This document shows, piece after piece, positions 33,171-43,935 of a stretch of 64,000 bases of DNA (the stretch's first letter is position 1; each line of letters starts with the position of its first letter). The position numbers were made by a program, and so were the translations under genes. Origin of the DNA: Pararge aegeria (Eukaryota; Arthropoda; Insecta; Lepidoptera; Nymphalidae); the NCBI RefSeq assembly GCF_905163445.1, contig NC_053183.1, forward strand, positions 10,788,001 to 10,852,000. The letters run 5' to 3'. The notes beneath the pieces are model-generated. The model had not been told where the DNA came from and searched no databases. It saw only the letters and a program-made list of their open reading frames with translations.

Positions 33171-35736
33171 AAAATGTGAAAGTGATATTAATGAATTTGA
33201 AATAGAACATAAAATGAAATAGTGAATATTAAATGAAATGGCGAAATCCCAGGAACATTTCACTCTTTCATCAGTAAATAATAATAAACGTTGAAACTGA
33301 AGTTAGCTATAGTATAGTTTCAAATAAAGAGGTTTACAGTGTACACTTTCAATTGTCAAAAATCGGTGATTTAATTGATTCAATTGTACAAAAATCCTAA
33401 ATTTTAATGTTCAGTGATACTTGGTGGTCCGATAATGAGATAACTAGATAACGGTTATAATAAATCTTTCAAAGTATTAAATACTTGTATTAGTTAGTAG
33501 TAGTGTCGTTTTCTCTACAAACGTAGAATAAGGCGAAAGATAAAAACTTTGAAAGCTTCTTATCTTGTTACGCTAAAGAAGAATAACTTCTAACGCGTGA
33601 ACATAAAAGTACACACACTTTTTTTTTTATAATAGTAATCTATACGCATATGAGAGATGGATTAAGGGCGTATACCCTAGTCGCAGCTCAAATGGGATGT
33701 CATAAACCGGTGCGGAGTCGCTATTTCAACACCTCCAGCACATCAGCGTCCATCAGTTCACCGAGCTACAAACCGTACAACTTGTATCGGTGCTATAGGT
33801 GTGTTGTAATCGCTAATGGTTTATCGCTTTGAAGATGGAGGGCTACAACCTTGACGAAATTAATATGTGTGTGTATGTAACTGATGTATATATAAAGTAG
33901 TTTTCTGCAAACAGAAGTTTTTAATATAAGCAACGGAATGAATATATGTACAAATATGAAAGGATATAACTACGAGTAGGACGAGTACGGCCTGTTGAAA
34001 ACGGACCATATGAGGATTTCTATCTGAATTAAGTTTGAGCTCTAGAATGACTTCATTTTATAATAGCTTTCGTATATGATGTACTGCATATCTAATATCT
34101 ACATATATTGACCTCGCTTCATTTTCTGTTACTTGTTTTAAAATTAAAAGCGCAGTTGCATTTTCCAGATATTAACTCGTAGTTTTAATTAACGTTGTGG
34201 AATTTTTGTGCAGAATTTACTCGATGTTGAAAATTATTACGAGTATAATGTTATGAGTGTTATTTTAGTTCTTCATTTGTTTTCAAAATGTTTTTGATGT
34301 GTTTTAAGTTACGTTATTTAGATAAATTTTTGACGATTTGCTGTTCAGTTGCAGAACAATTCAATTAAATTTTCAGCTGCAATATAACAAATAAATATTA
34401 TTAAAAAACCATTTTTTTTCAATTTTAAATAAAATAAAATACTACCCGTATCTACGAGTTTGTAGAACTCGACTTTTTTTATAAAATTCGTAATTAAAAA
34501 GTAAAGTTTAGAAAGTGAGTATCGCTTTTAAGCCTAAAAGATGGCGCTGTTATTTATAGTATAGATATAGTAGCAATCATATCAACGACGTGTATTTTAA
34601 GTCAATTTATCGACGGCTTATTCAGTTTAGCGTATACAAACATGTGGAAGATGAATTACATGAGTAAGGATTTCAAAGTATTAGGTTGCATATAAAAACT
34701 GAAATTCCACCATCATTATCAATATCACGTTGACCGATTGACGGGGTCGACCAACGCTGCGTTTACTGTTGCGGGGTCGCGATGCTATCACTTGGGACCT
34801 CCAATATCAACGTCACGTTCAGCTTCGCATCTTTTCGCTTTTGCTGAGCTCCGTCGGTAACTCTAGTTTTATTCAACTGATACAGAATTAATAACATAAA
34901 GAATCCTCATTAAGCCATTACTGCATGCATTGTGTCCAAGAACAGAGAAGACGCACTTAGCACGTCTCACATCAGACCCTCGGAATGTTGCTACATCACA
35001 AACTTTTCTTGTTTTCCCCATTTTTTTTTAAACGCTTAGAAAATCAGAGGTAAAATAATTACTGTCAACTGCTAAATAAATGATGTGACTTGCCGTTAAC
35101 CGCTTGTTTAAGATACACCACTAAAATAGAGTGGTTTTTGATGCTTCAATATTAGTAGTGTACACGGATTCTGTATGTTTTTAATTCTGGTCGTTGGTAT
35201 TTGAAATTTAAATGATTTTTCGAAATCGAGTATTAATGATACTTTTATGGGCCGTTTCCTAGTTCCCCCTTTTAAACAACTATGATTTCGAATATGAAAT
35301 GAATTCAGAGCATTTCATTAAACACAACAATTTATACAAATTATTAACTTATACGCAATATACATGATTTTATATAACTTTAACTCCAATTTAGCAACGA
35401 AAGGTTTGATAACAATAAATACTGGTTATTTCTATCGCTATGCAGTATAGTATGAAAATTATAATCAACCCGGTGTGCTACCGGACTAAGTATAGCAGGG
35501 GTGAAATCAAGGGAGCCATTAATTAACTATTTTTGGCCGAAGGACACTATTAACTAAAATAGCTTCCTGGAACATGATCAAACTCTGATAAAGGCGAAAG
35601 AAATCTGATTCCGGAAAACCTTGTGGTCAAAAATAGCCTTTATGAGGTTAGTTTAAAAGGCTATCTAATGAAGGGTTAGTCAGGTTAGTTGAGAAGGTCA
35701 TTTTTATTTATATTTTACAATGAATATATAATAACA
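33171..35736. other. long AT-rich stretch without recognised genes
   Basis: No repeat family is recognised. The frame at 33650-33832 and the more GC-rich patch at 34730-34870 show no domain. Confidence 0.45.
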
Positions 35737-36130
35737 CTAGCGTTGCCCGCGTTCTTCGTCGGTGTTATTATGGTTTTTCTCCGTCCTTTTAACTACCTCT
35801 ATGCAAAATATCAAGTTGATAAATAAATAAGTAAATATACCACGACAAGGCACATATCGCCATCTAGCCCCAAATAAGCGTAGCTTGTGTTTTGGGTACT
35901 AAGATAGCTGATGAATATTTTTATGAATATATTACTCATAAATACTTATAATATACAGATACACAAACACTGAAACACATCCATGTTCATCCCACAAACA
36001 TTTTCCAGTTGTGGGAATCGAACCCAAATCGCTGCCCTCTGCGAATGTGGTGGTAGTTGATTGGTTGCTAAGTGCGTAAAGGAAGGACAAACAAACAGAC
36101 ACACTTTAGCACTTATAACATTTGTAAGGA
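35737..36130 (-). mobile_element. non-autonomous Helitron split by a SINE
   Basis: On the plus strand it starts CTAG (35737) after host A, with 'cgttgcccgcgttcttcgtc', and ends 'cacttataacatttgtaagga' before host T. On the minus strand it is therefore A|TCCTTACAAATG...CTAG|T, with both Helitron ends and the expected A/T flanks. Inside, 'tatgcaaaatatcaagttga' is interrupted and then continues as 'gttgattggttgctaagtgc'. Confidence 0.8.
35821..36054 (-). repeat. SINE family S2, full length, nested in Helitron
   Basis: On the minus strand it has B-box GGTTCGATTCC, 'cacaactggaaaatgtttgt', 'aatattcatcagctatctta', 'gtacccaaaacacaagctac', 'gatggcgatatgtgcc'. Flanked by the 7-bp duplication AGTTGAT (35814-35820 and 36055-36061), so it entered the Helitron by target-primed insertion. 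The frame at 35946-36188 (minus) is not a gene. Confidence 0.85.
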
Positions 36131-36295
36131 TGATCATGGACTTCTGAAGCGTAGCACCTGCTTTGTCTAATATTATGTCTTCACTCATGAAATAACTGAA
36201 AGCTTCGTCGTCTCCAGTAGTTCGTGTAGTGAATTACTAATATTTCTTAAATATAGTTCAACGGGTACATACCACGATAATATTTTGGATTTGTA
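36131..36295. other. short unassigned stretch
   Basis: Nothing recognised. Minus-strand frames at 36185-36503 overlap the Penelope end that follows. Confidence 0.4.
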
Positions 36296-36515
36296 GGACT
36301 GCGTAGGTACGAGATGACATCTCGTACCTACGCAGTCCCGTTGTGACCACGATTCTTGCAAATGCGTCGAAATATCGACAAAAGGTACATTGCCGAAGAT
36401 CTGTTTGGTGTGGAGTATAAGGATTGACGAAATTATAAATGACACCATACAGATTCTCCTCCTTTTCGCGTAGTAGGTATAGAAAATTAAGCTTTATTTT
36501 CATAAGTCACATAAG
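36296..36515 (+). mobile_element. Penelope-like element 3' end with snap-back palindrome
   Basis: 'ggtacattgccgaagatctg', 'tttggtgtggagtataagga', 'acaccatacagattctcctc' and 'aaattaagctttattttcat' match the Penelope 3' end at 42105-42262 (minus). At its 5' side a perfect palindrome has arms 36296-36316 and 36318-36338 around a single base. 'cacgattcttgcaaatgcgt' and 'cgaaatatcgac' follow. No coding sequence remains and the hammerhead-like block is absent. Confidence 0.7.
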
Positions 36516-37169
36516 GCTTAAAACTTGTAAAAGTTTTCCTTGCAAGCCCTGCGATGTATTCGTCTGTTTATGGATGATAGTTTTCCACTTATCATCATGT
36601 CTGTCATTTGTTTGGCTGCCAATTATTATTATAAAAAAACAAAATTGACTCCATTGCCTAGCACTGTAGCTTGAAGAGCACGTTATCCGTCGGGCGTGGT
36701 TGTCGATAATAATTATTCTGATAAATAATAGTGATTATTATAAAGTCTTAATTTCACTTCCAAATCACAATAGGCTAAAGATTATGACGGTTTTGGTAAT
36801 ACAATCTCACATCGTCGCTTAAAGCTATTTAAAGAGCAACAACCTATATAGATAAATAATCTTTTTATAATCTCCTATCATTGCATAATCTTTTTATGCA
36901 ATGATAGGAGTTTTCTAGAAGCTGACATTATAATACAAACTACAAAGATGTCATCCGGTAGTTTGTAGAATTTTTTCTTTATGCGGCATAGTTATATAGT
37001 GAAGTAGTAATGTATCTACTGTAATGCCCTTGCACTCTCACATTTCCAATTGTTTCGGTCTATTTAGAACTATTTCGGTAGTGTAAAGTTGACATCAAGC
37101 ACCCCTGTCCAAATTATTTACTTTATTTGATCAAAAATCCTAAGTTATCTTCAGGAATGGGATCATATT
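36516..37169. other. AT-rich stretch with one hairpin
   Basis: Inverted repeat 36872-36887 ('ctcctatcattgcata') against 36895-36910, perfect over 16 bp. Nothing else is recognised. Confidence 0.45.
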
Positions 37170-37528
37170 ATTATTAAACTCTTTATTTGTATACCACAAC
37201 ATTAACATATTTAAAATATAACAAAAACAGAAACATCGAAAGAAGTAGTAATACAAAAGGCGGCCTTATCGCTTAATAGCGATCTCTGCCAGGCAACCTT
37301 AGAATTAGGAAAAAAAAGAAGAGGAGAATAGACTGCTGGTGGTACAAATATTAAAATACATACATGCAAATAACTACATGCTAATACATAAACTAGTGTG
37401 CACAAATAGATAAAAAGTAAATAATATAATAAATAAATAAATATAAAAATAAACTAATGTATACAATAACAACACTTACATAATTAAATACTTTAACATA
37501 CAATAAATGAGTAAGTATATACATACTA
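37170..37528 (-). mobile_element. non-LTR family L1 3' UTR (attached to ORF end)
   Basis: It follows directly after the stop codon of the reverse transcriptase fragment. It contains the shared block with 'ggcggccttatcgcttaata' and 'gcgatctctgccaggcaacc' (plus strand) and ends at 'aactctttatttgtatacca', which on the element strand is an AATAAAGAGTTT end. It identifies the tails at 22962 and 25815 as the same LINE. Confidence 0.85.
37268..37283 (-). promoter_or_regulatory. conserved stem-loop in L1 3' UTR
   Basis: ATCGCTTAATAGCGAT here, ATCGCTTAAAAGCGAT at 25919-25934, and ATCACTAAAAGTGAT at 23044-23058. In the last copy one G:C pair has become A:T with both arms changed, so pairing is kept. 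A 3' UTR hairpin in a LINE may be the site its own reverse transcriptase binds; that role is inference. Confidence 0.6.
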
Positions 37529-37930
37529 TTAAAAGTCGTTAACAATATAATGGGCCTTAACTGCTCTTTTAAATATCGCCAGTGATTTGGATCGTCGTAT
37601 GCTCAATGGAAGCGCATTCCACAATTCCACAGCTCGTACTCTAAACGAACGCTTATAAAATGTTGTCCTATGATAAGGCATACACAGCGTCAGCGCACGG
37701 CACGATCTTAAACCAGATTGCTCACAATACGAGGGAGTATTTAGATGAAATAACACACAGTACAGAAGAGAAAGTACATGCATATCCCGGCGACGACGAA
37801 TAGGAAGCCACTTGAGTTTTTGTCGAAATTCGGAAACATGGTCATATTTGCGAAGGCCAAATATGAACCGAATAGCAAGATTTTGAAGACGCTCAAGTTT
37901 ATTAAGCTGATCATATCTGGTAGTGCCAAA
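37529..37930 (-). pseudogene. non-LTR reverse transcriptase C-terminal region
   Basis: An open minus-strand frame of about 133 codons encodes TTRYDQLNKLERLQNLAIRF, IFGLRKYDHVSEFRQKLKWL, PIRRRRDMHVLSLLYCVLFH, and ends with SFRVRAVELWNALPLSIRRS then a stop. This is the familiar region after the RT palm/thumb in jockey/CR1-type LINEs ('LQ..AIRFIFGL', 'WLPI..RRD.H', 'R..SFRV.A..LWN.LP..IR'). The RT catalytic F-A-D-D box is not present. It is cut off near 37930, where the frame meets a stop in unrelated AT-rich sequence. The internal methionine at 37783 is not a real start. It is the best-preserved LINE copy in the window. Confidence 0.9.
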
Positions 37931-38021
37931 AAATTTAATTTATCAAATAAAAAGGAACATACAAAAAATTTAAAAATGGACTTCGTTTATAAAACTACTA
38001 CTAGATTATTCGTTTATAACA

Positions 38022-38062
38022 CTAGCGGTTGCCCACTTTCTACGTCCGCGTTTATTACTGTG
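38022..38062 (-). mobile_element. Helitron 3'-end scrap
   Basis: CTAG at 38022 after host A, then 'cggttgcccactttctacgt' and 'ccgcgtttatta'. The rest is replaced by an S4 SINE. Confidence 0.6.
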
Positions 38063-38375
38063 TGCTTTGTCTAGTGATTATCATGTTTAACTACAGATCA
38101 CGAAATCCATGGATGGAAACCCGTGTCGATGTCTATTTTCTCTTAAGATATTTTTAGTACCAGCTCGGAGCTAGGGAATCGGAGGTGTCAACTTCTGTGC
38201 CCCGTAGAGCACTTGAAGCCGCCGGTCTCAGTTATTAATATTTGTGATAAAGTCGTTATAGCCTACCAACCCGCATTAGCAATGTCGTGGGTCTATATAC
38301 TAAAACCGTCACTCCTGTAAGGGAGCGGGTCTGTGCCAAGCTTTGGGACGTTCATACGGATGATGATGATGATTC
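38063..38375 (+). repeat. composite SINE family S4
   Basis: 'ttgtctagtgattatcatgt', 'taactacagatcacgaaatc', 'gtaccagctcggagctaggg', 'ccccgtagagcacttgaagc', 'tttgtgataaagtcgttata', 'cctaccaacccgcattagca', 'gtcactcctgtaagggagcg', then (GAT)n. It shares the order of the copy at 25282. The frame at 38287-38625 begins inside this SINE and is not a gene. Confidence 0.75.
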
Positions 38376-39084
38376 AAGTAAAAGCTTGTATGGGCCGCTC
38401 CAATCTGAGTTTCTGAACTTTAATGAACATTATCACACGTTAGTGATAGCAAGTAGGATTGGAGAATGCCGTTTTCTGAATCCGGGCTGGTATAAGGAAT
38501 TTCTTAACAGCAGAACCCAATATGTTACATTTTTGGCCAGCCTAGTCGAAAATGACCAACCAGACAGTTGTCAGTTCTGCTTCGAAGTCAGATTTATTGC
38601 CTCACGGTCTATTGATGAGCGATGACCCTAAATGGAAATCGTTTCAAATGAAATTTCCTGACTCACAACACGTACTATCAAGGGCAGCGATTTCATTCTC
38701 TTGTGTACATGGGGGAAATAGAACGCATGCCGTAGGCTAGGGACCGCTTTGCATTTTGTTCAAAGCGATTTTGAAAGCAATTCATTACCTTCAGTACGAG
38801 TTTGCGGTTCTCGACTACGTAGATGGTTTCCGTGAGTGTCGATCAACGCTACAGCGAAATAAACCTAACTAGCTCCGCTACTAGTTTATTTTCTAACTAA
38901 AGTTATAAATCTCAAAGTGGCTGCGTGTAAAAAGGATAATGTACCAAAGTTATGAATGTATATCTATTTTTTCCAAATCCGTTCATATTTTAGCAAGTTT
39001 TAACAGTGTTGTTTTGTGTGTTATCTCTTAAGTAAAACATAATTGTACTTTTAAATATATCTTATACGAACCGTACATTCTGTC
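38376..39084. other. unassigned stretch
   Basis: Nothing recognised. The frames at 38287-38740 have no domain. Confidence 0.35.
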
Positions 39085-39230
39085 GGGATAATAAGTAGCC
39101 TTTATCAATTTCCTACCCATAAACTATCTCTTTGTAGAAAATTAAGTGAATTCGTTGCTCTTTTGCCGCGTGGAAGATAAATAAAACAACAACACACATA
39201 CTTTCGCTTTTATGATATAAGTATAGTAGA
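39085..39230 (-). mobile_element. Helitron 5'-half fragment
   Basis: The plus strand carries 'cgggataataagtagccttt', 'cctacccataaactatctct', 'cacacatactttcgctttta', 'tgatataagtatagta', the usual order of reversed lepidopteran Helitrons. Confidence 0.6.
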
Positions 39231-39540
39231 AAAATTTCTCGTTTAAAAGCCCGAGTTAAATCGTATTATATGAACAGCAGAGGCACTTCGTCGTTCGTTA
39301 ATTTCAAGTAGGCCGATTTTACAGTCAATTTTGATGCATTAAGTTTGTTTGTTAATAATTGGGACTCTATCACCGCTTAGGTTTTCGATTGTGTTCAATA
39401 TGAGACATCAATCAGTATATTAACCATTATGGAGTTCAAACAATACCTCTACATTTAATGATTTAGAAAGGAAATACGATAATGTTCAGGAAGTTGAATT
39501 TCTATTAGCTACTAGCTTCAAAGCTAAATTTTAATTTAAC

Positions 39541-39665
39541 TGTGAGATGGTGATAACAAAAACAGGGGCGCGTTTGGAACCCTCCTCGACTAGTTTTAAG
39601 TAGCTCCCGATAATGGTTAATATATAATTTGTGTGAAAGCTTTCATAAGTTCCTGTGATAGGTCT
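39541..39665 (+). mobile_element. non-LTR L2 3' UTR fragment
   Basis: 'gtgagatggtgataacaaaa' and 'gcgcgtttggaaccctcctc' then 'gactagttttaag' match 8333-8575, with the middle deleted. Confidence 0.65.
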
Positions 39666-41423
39666 ATGTGAATATTTTTTTTTGAATTTGCACACGAAGT
39701 AATTAGTAATTCTTTATAATTTTCAAAATTCAAATTTTTTTTAAATTTACTTGTAGACTAGTCCGTGGCAATCAAACTTAGAATGCAATATTTCAGCCTA
39801 AGGTTCATCGCATTTGTCTAAAACAATATTATGGAAGATGCATATTCACTCTTAATTTAAGTTTAAAGGGTTTCCTAGGTAGGACAACTGGATGCATATT
39901 GCAGTGCTTATTAGAAACGAGGATGCCATGAGCTTCGTATAAACCCATGCGATATCACGACGTAATTTTGCAATTCATGCATGTTGCATTTCAGTTTGCA
40001 TCGTTCTCAAATCGAATCTGGTTATGTCAGTTATGAGGTGATTCGCAGTTCGATGGTAAAGAAATTATTTTATTAGGAACTATAATGAGATGTACTAACT
40101 CGTACTCAGGGTACAAGGTATTTAATGCATGCTCGAATGCAAGTCACTCATTAATTCAAATGGATCGGTAATGACGGCGCCCATATATTACTACAATCTA
40201 CATATACACAGAACACATCGCTTGCGTCGCCTCTTTGATTAACATATTAATAGCCGTGTGTTTTGCCAAATGTTATGTTTTACTATGCATTTGCGTTCAG
40301 GATATTAGGAATTTGGGAATCAAATATTCGTGATATGACATAATCTAGTTTCTAGCTACGAGATTAGTTAACACAATTTGTTATATTTATTTGTATGGCC
40401 GTCAAAACACATGCCCCTTATTAATGTCTACGATACAAAGTGCCGAAAACTTCCACTAGACTAGACAAAATAACGTTCTGAAATTGTAATTTCGTAAATT
40501 TATTCTGATCCCCATCAGAAAACCGGAACCGGAACCTAAGACTAGGTCAACAAATTATCTTTATTTTTTAACCGTTGCCAGAAATTTTATGTATGGTGTA
40601 TCTTTAGACTGTGCAATATAAATATCACCGCATACACTGCCTACGGTGATGAGACACTGTTTCTTTATATTGCCATGTCTGATAGAAAGGAGAGGTTAAG
40701 TTTTTTCGAATTTTTAAAAAGTTTTGCTATTTATTTTGTTTTTTATTTGCACACTTTATTTGCTTGGTCTGTCAATTATAACAAGAAAAAAGTAAACCAA
40801 TGCGATGACAGCGTTTTGTTTTATACATTTTAGGCTTGTGTATGACGACTATCATGCCTGCTAGAGAGCAATGAAGAGGTCTAAGTTGTGGCGTGCTTGC
40901 CAAGAAAATGCCTATAGTGAATAGGCATTTTGAATGCCATGAAGGCATTCAGTTTCTGAGCAGACTTCCAAAGTATGTTCTATAAAAACCGATAAACTGG
41001 CAACATTATGTTGCTGCTGTAAGCTGTGTAGTTTCGCTTGATTCGCCAGTACATTTGTTATTGTCAATACCCATTAATTAATTTTTATCTACCCGAGTAA
41101 CAAGAATCCATTAACATGGCATAAACAAACAGCACATGCATGTCACACACGACGTCGCGTGAATATCCCGTGTTTCCATAAGTCACCTCGAGGAACACCC
41201 GTGATCGTAAAAGAGTTTTTTTTTTACTTTTATGTAAATAGCAACACGTTCCTACTTACGTTTAATTTTGTAGCTATCTGTGACAATTCTTTTGATTTTA
41301 ATTATATCAAAGCATCTTATTATAGAAAATTCGGAAGACTAGTATAATTCCTACAACTCTTTAGATGAGCAGATTTTTTTTTAAGTTACAATTGGAAAAA
41401 AGAAACATGGTGATAGTTCGAGT
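39666..41423. other. AT-rich stretch without recognised features
   Basis: Nothing recognised. Confidence 0.45.
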
Positions 41424-41493
41424 TTGTCACATAAGTCTATATTATACATATAAAATAGGACTTTTATGTGTATAATATAAACTTATGTGACAA
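41424..41493. repeat. 31-bp inverted repeat, 2 mismatches
   Basis: Arms 41424-41454 and 41463-41493, 8-base spacer. It lies just upstream of an S1 SINE fragment. Confidence 0.9.
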
Positions 41494-41499
41494 GCGATG

Positions 41500-41655
41500 A
41501 TAAGCGATTTAACGTTCTGGTACGATACCGCGTAGAAACCGCTTTGGATTATGGGTTCAATACTAACAGGTTAGTCGGTTTACCATCTTACACTGCATTA
41601 TCACTTGTCACCAGATGAGATTAAAGTCAAGGGTTGACTTGTAAAGGAGTAAAAA
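41500..41655 (+). repeat. SINE family S1, 3' part
   Basis: 'gataagcgatttaacgttct', 'gcgtagaaaccgctttggat', 'aacaggttagtcggtttacc', 'accagatgagattaaagtca'. Confidence 0.75.
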
Positions 41656-41666
41656 ACGACTCTAAT

Positions 41667-41754
41667 ACGTATTAATGAAAATACATCGACCTAATAATGG
41701 GTGCTAAGTAACGTATTAATGAAAATACATCGACCTAATAATGGGTGCTAAGTA
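41667..41754 (+). repeat. perfect 44-bp tandem duplication
   Basis: 41667-41710 and 41711-41754 are identical and contiguous ('acgtattaatgaaaatacat' ... 'gggtgctaagta'). The identity implies a very recent duplication. Confidence 0.95.
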
Positions 41755-42104
41755 TCTGACCGTCTATGCTCAAGACGGATATTGTGAACCTATTCTTTAC
41801 TCGATATCGGTTTAATAATAGGGGCTTAAAATCGGCAACATGAAACCTTAAACTAATTGTACTAAGGGTACCTTTTAGGTGTAACGAGTTAGCTATCTAT
41901 TGCACAGTCTATTGTAGTCTACGATCTGTTTCAAGTCACGTTTGCAACTACGTTTCAGTCTGTACTGTGGCCAAACTTTGTATATGTTTATCTACAAATT
42001 CTAGCTACTATTAGTATTTTTTTCATAAAACTATTTTATTAATTCCTCCATGGAAGCTTTAAAATAAATTTCGATTTTACTTTTCAATACAAATTGAATG
42101 TATT
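41755..42104. other. unassigned stretch
   Basis: Nothing recognised. Confidence 0.4.
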
Positions 42105-42262
42105 ATGAAAATAAAGCTAAATTTGCTATACTCCGCGAACAGCAGCAGAATCTGTATGGTGTAATTTAAAATTACTTCAATGCGTATACTCCACACCAAA
42201 CAGATCCTCGGTAATGTACCCTCTACGCACCGGAGCTTCCTCAGGAGATGTTGACTTTACAA
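42105..42262 (-). mobile_element. Penelope-like element 3' end
   Basis: On the minus strand it reads 'gtcaacatctcctgaggaag', 'ggtgcgtagagggtacatta', 'gaggatctgtttggtgtgga', 'gctgctgttcgcggagtata', and ends 'aaatttagctttattttcat'. It matches the sequence after the endonuclease remnant at 57755-57882. The hammerhead-like core CTGAGGA (42238-42244) is present, but the following GAAA is deleted. Confidence 0.75.
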
Positions 42263-42289
42263 TGAATAATTGTTAAGATTTGAAGTTTT

Positions 42290-42365
42290 CTTACGGATTG
42301 AAGTAACTATAAATTATCTGCTGCTGTTCGCGGAGTATAGCAAATTAAGCTTAATTTTCATAATA
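42290..42365 (+). mobile_element. second Penelope 3' end in opposite orientation
   Basis: 'ggattgaagtaactataaat', 'ctgctgctgttcgcggagta', 'tagcaaattaagcttaattt'. Together with 42105-42262 it makes an inverted pair whose outer arms (about 46 bp) are nearly identical. Confidence 0.7.
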
Positions 42366-42450
42366 TATTATGGATTTCCGGAAAGTAACGCCTGCTTCTA
42401 TCCAATACAAATTGAATGGTTTATGTATTCTTTACTAGTTCTTTTATCTC

Positions 42451-42495
42451 GCTCTCTTTCTATATCTGAGGACGTCTCAGATATAGAAAGAGAGC
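42451..42495. repeat. 20-bp perfect inverted repeat
   Basis: 'gctctctttctatatctgag' (42451-42470) pairs with 42476-42495; 5-base spacer. Confidence 0.95.
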
Positions 42496-42606
42496 CAAAA
42501 AAAGAAAAGTGCAAGGTTTAATGTTTAGATTTGCAAAAAAATTGCTCGTTTGTTCAGTTGTGAACACGCTAGGAATATTTTTTCTTGCTTTTAATTAACA
42601 TTCAAC

Positions 42607-42700
42607 TTTTAGCCGTACTGCTTCGTTGATTCAATGGTAGGCATGTTCGATTACAGACCATGTTCACCTAGGTTAGTTTGCGATTATTTCAGGCTGATTT
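42607..42700 (+). repeat. SINE S4 head fragment
   Basis: 'ctgcttcgttgattcaatgg', 'catgttcgattacagaccat' resembles the S4 tRNA-like head. Confidence 0.5.
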
Positions 42701-43637
42701 TTTTTTTAAACTTTATTTATTTTGGACTTTAATCCAACATATAATTATATACGTAATAGTAAGATATAGGATATAATAATAATAATAAGATGTCAGGCAT
42801 ATCTGATGCCTGAAATCTTAATATTACTTATATTAAATATAGTGTCTGGACAAAATAGTTTTAGTAGGAATTTTATTGCGAAGCTGCGAAAATTATTTAC
42901 TCTTTGCAGCTGTACTTTTTCACGTGTACTATTTAAATAAGCTTATCCTTGTTTATACAGTAATTTTATTAATATGATAGAGTTTAAGATAATAGAGGCT
43001 ATCTATTCCGAGCGAGTTCACTAAGGCCACTACGCACTGTATCTAGAATAATTAGTGAGCTTGTATATCGCATTAGAGTAACCTGAAAGGTAATGTAGTT
43101 TTAGGAAATAAATAAATAATAACATATCTGTCGAATCTGATTTCCCGGCATAAGAAGTCCCTCAAGATACTGAACGGTCTATAAACTATATCTATGCATA
43201 GAAAAACAGGTAAACTAAAGCCACTTTATTTTGCTTAAATATACCCGCATTTTTAACAAAAGCAAGGATACGCCAAATCTACAGATCTCATAAATGTTTA
43301 GCGAAACTTGCATATAAAGCGTTTTTTTTAGGTATCGGTCTACAGGTTTTATTAATAAAATATGAAGTTTAACTCTTATGATAGGTAATGAGGGCTTTGA
43401 CACTTTTATTAATTAAAATACAAAGTGTTATACAAATACTAGTACGATGTATATCAGAATGCGTGCGTGATTCCATTGTAGCCTCCGAAGTATGCTATCA
43501 ACATATTTACATGTTAGATTTAATTAGCGCTAACGAAGGTAGTGGATAAATACGAATTAGTCACGCAAGAACTTCTTTACACCGACTTGGGTAAAGAGTT
43601 GGAAATTCACACTTAGTTTGACATTATTCAATCTAAC
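42701..43637. other. AT-rich stretch without recognised features
   Basis: Nothing recognised. Confidence 0.45.
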
Positions 43638-43705
43638 CTATACTAATATTATATAGAGGAAAGGTTTCTTCCTTTGTTGGTTTCTTTGTACCAAATAGTC
43701 TTTGA
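43638..43705 (+). mobile_element. Helitron 5'-end fragment
   Basis: 'cctatactaatattatatag' then 'aggaaaggtttcttcctttg', a lepidopteran Helitron start. Confidence 0.5.
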
Positions 43706-43739
43706 AATTAATGGATTTTAATAATTTCATTACTAATAG

Positions 43740-43935
43740 AAAGTTCAATTATCAGGAAGGCTATAATTAATTTCGTGGGGAAACTTGCATGCCCGAGAAT
43801 TCTACATAATGTTATCAAAGATGTGTGGAGTCCACCAATCCGCACATGGCCAGCGTGGTCTACGGCCTTAACCCCTTCTCATCAACACTTACAATCACAT
43901 CAAACTTAACCCCATCATCATGATGATGAAGAATT
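43740..43935 (+). repeat. SINE family S3, 3' half with (ATG)n end
   Basis: 'gggaaacttgcatgcccgag', 'aattctacataatgttatca', 'aagatgtgtggagtccacca', 'atccgcacatggccagcgtg', 'cggccttaaccccttctcat', ending 'catcatgatgatga'. It gives the uninterrupted reference for the split copy at 12371. Confidence 0.8.

Noticed and set aside
34730..34870. GC-richer patch
   Set aside because: No open frame, splice signals or repeat match could be supported.
36185..36503. Overlapping minus-strand frames of 81-87 codons
   Set aside because: They are antisense to the Penelope 3' end and cross its palindrome.
26404..38062. 'CTAGCTGTTGCCCG..ACTTCGTCCGCG' starts considered as SINE heads
   Set aside because: Reversed, they end CGCGGACGAAG..CTAG with host A/T flanks and start with TC, which fits Helitrons better than SINEs.
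38287..38625. 112-codon open frame on the plus strand
   Set aside because: It begins inside an S4 SINE tail and contains its (GAT)n run as DDDDD; no domain downstream.
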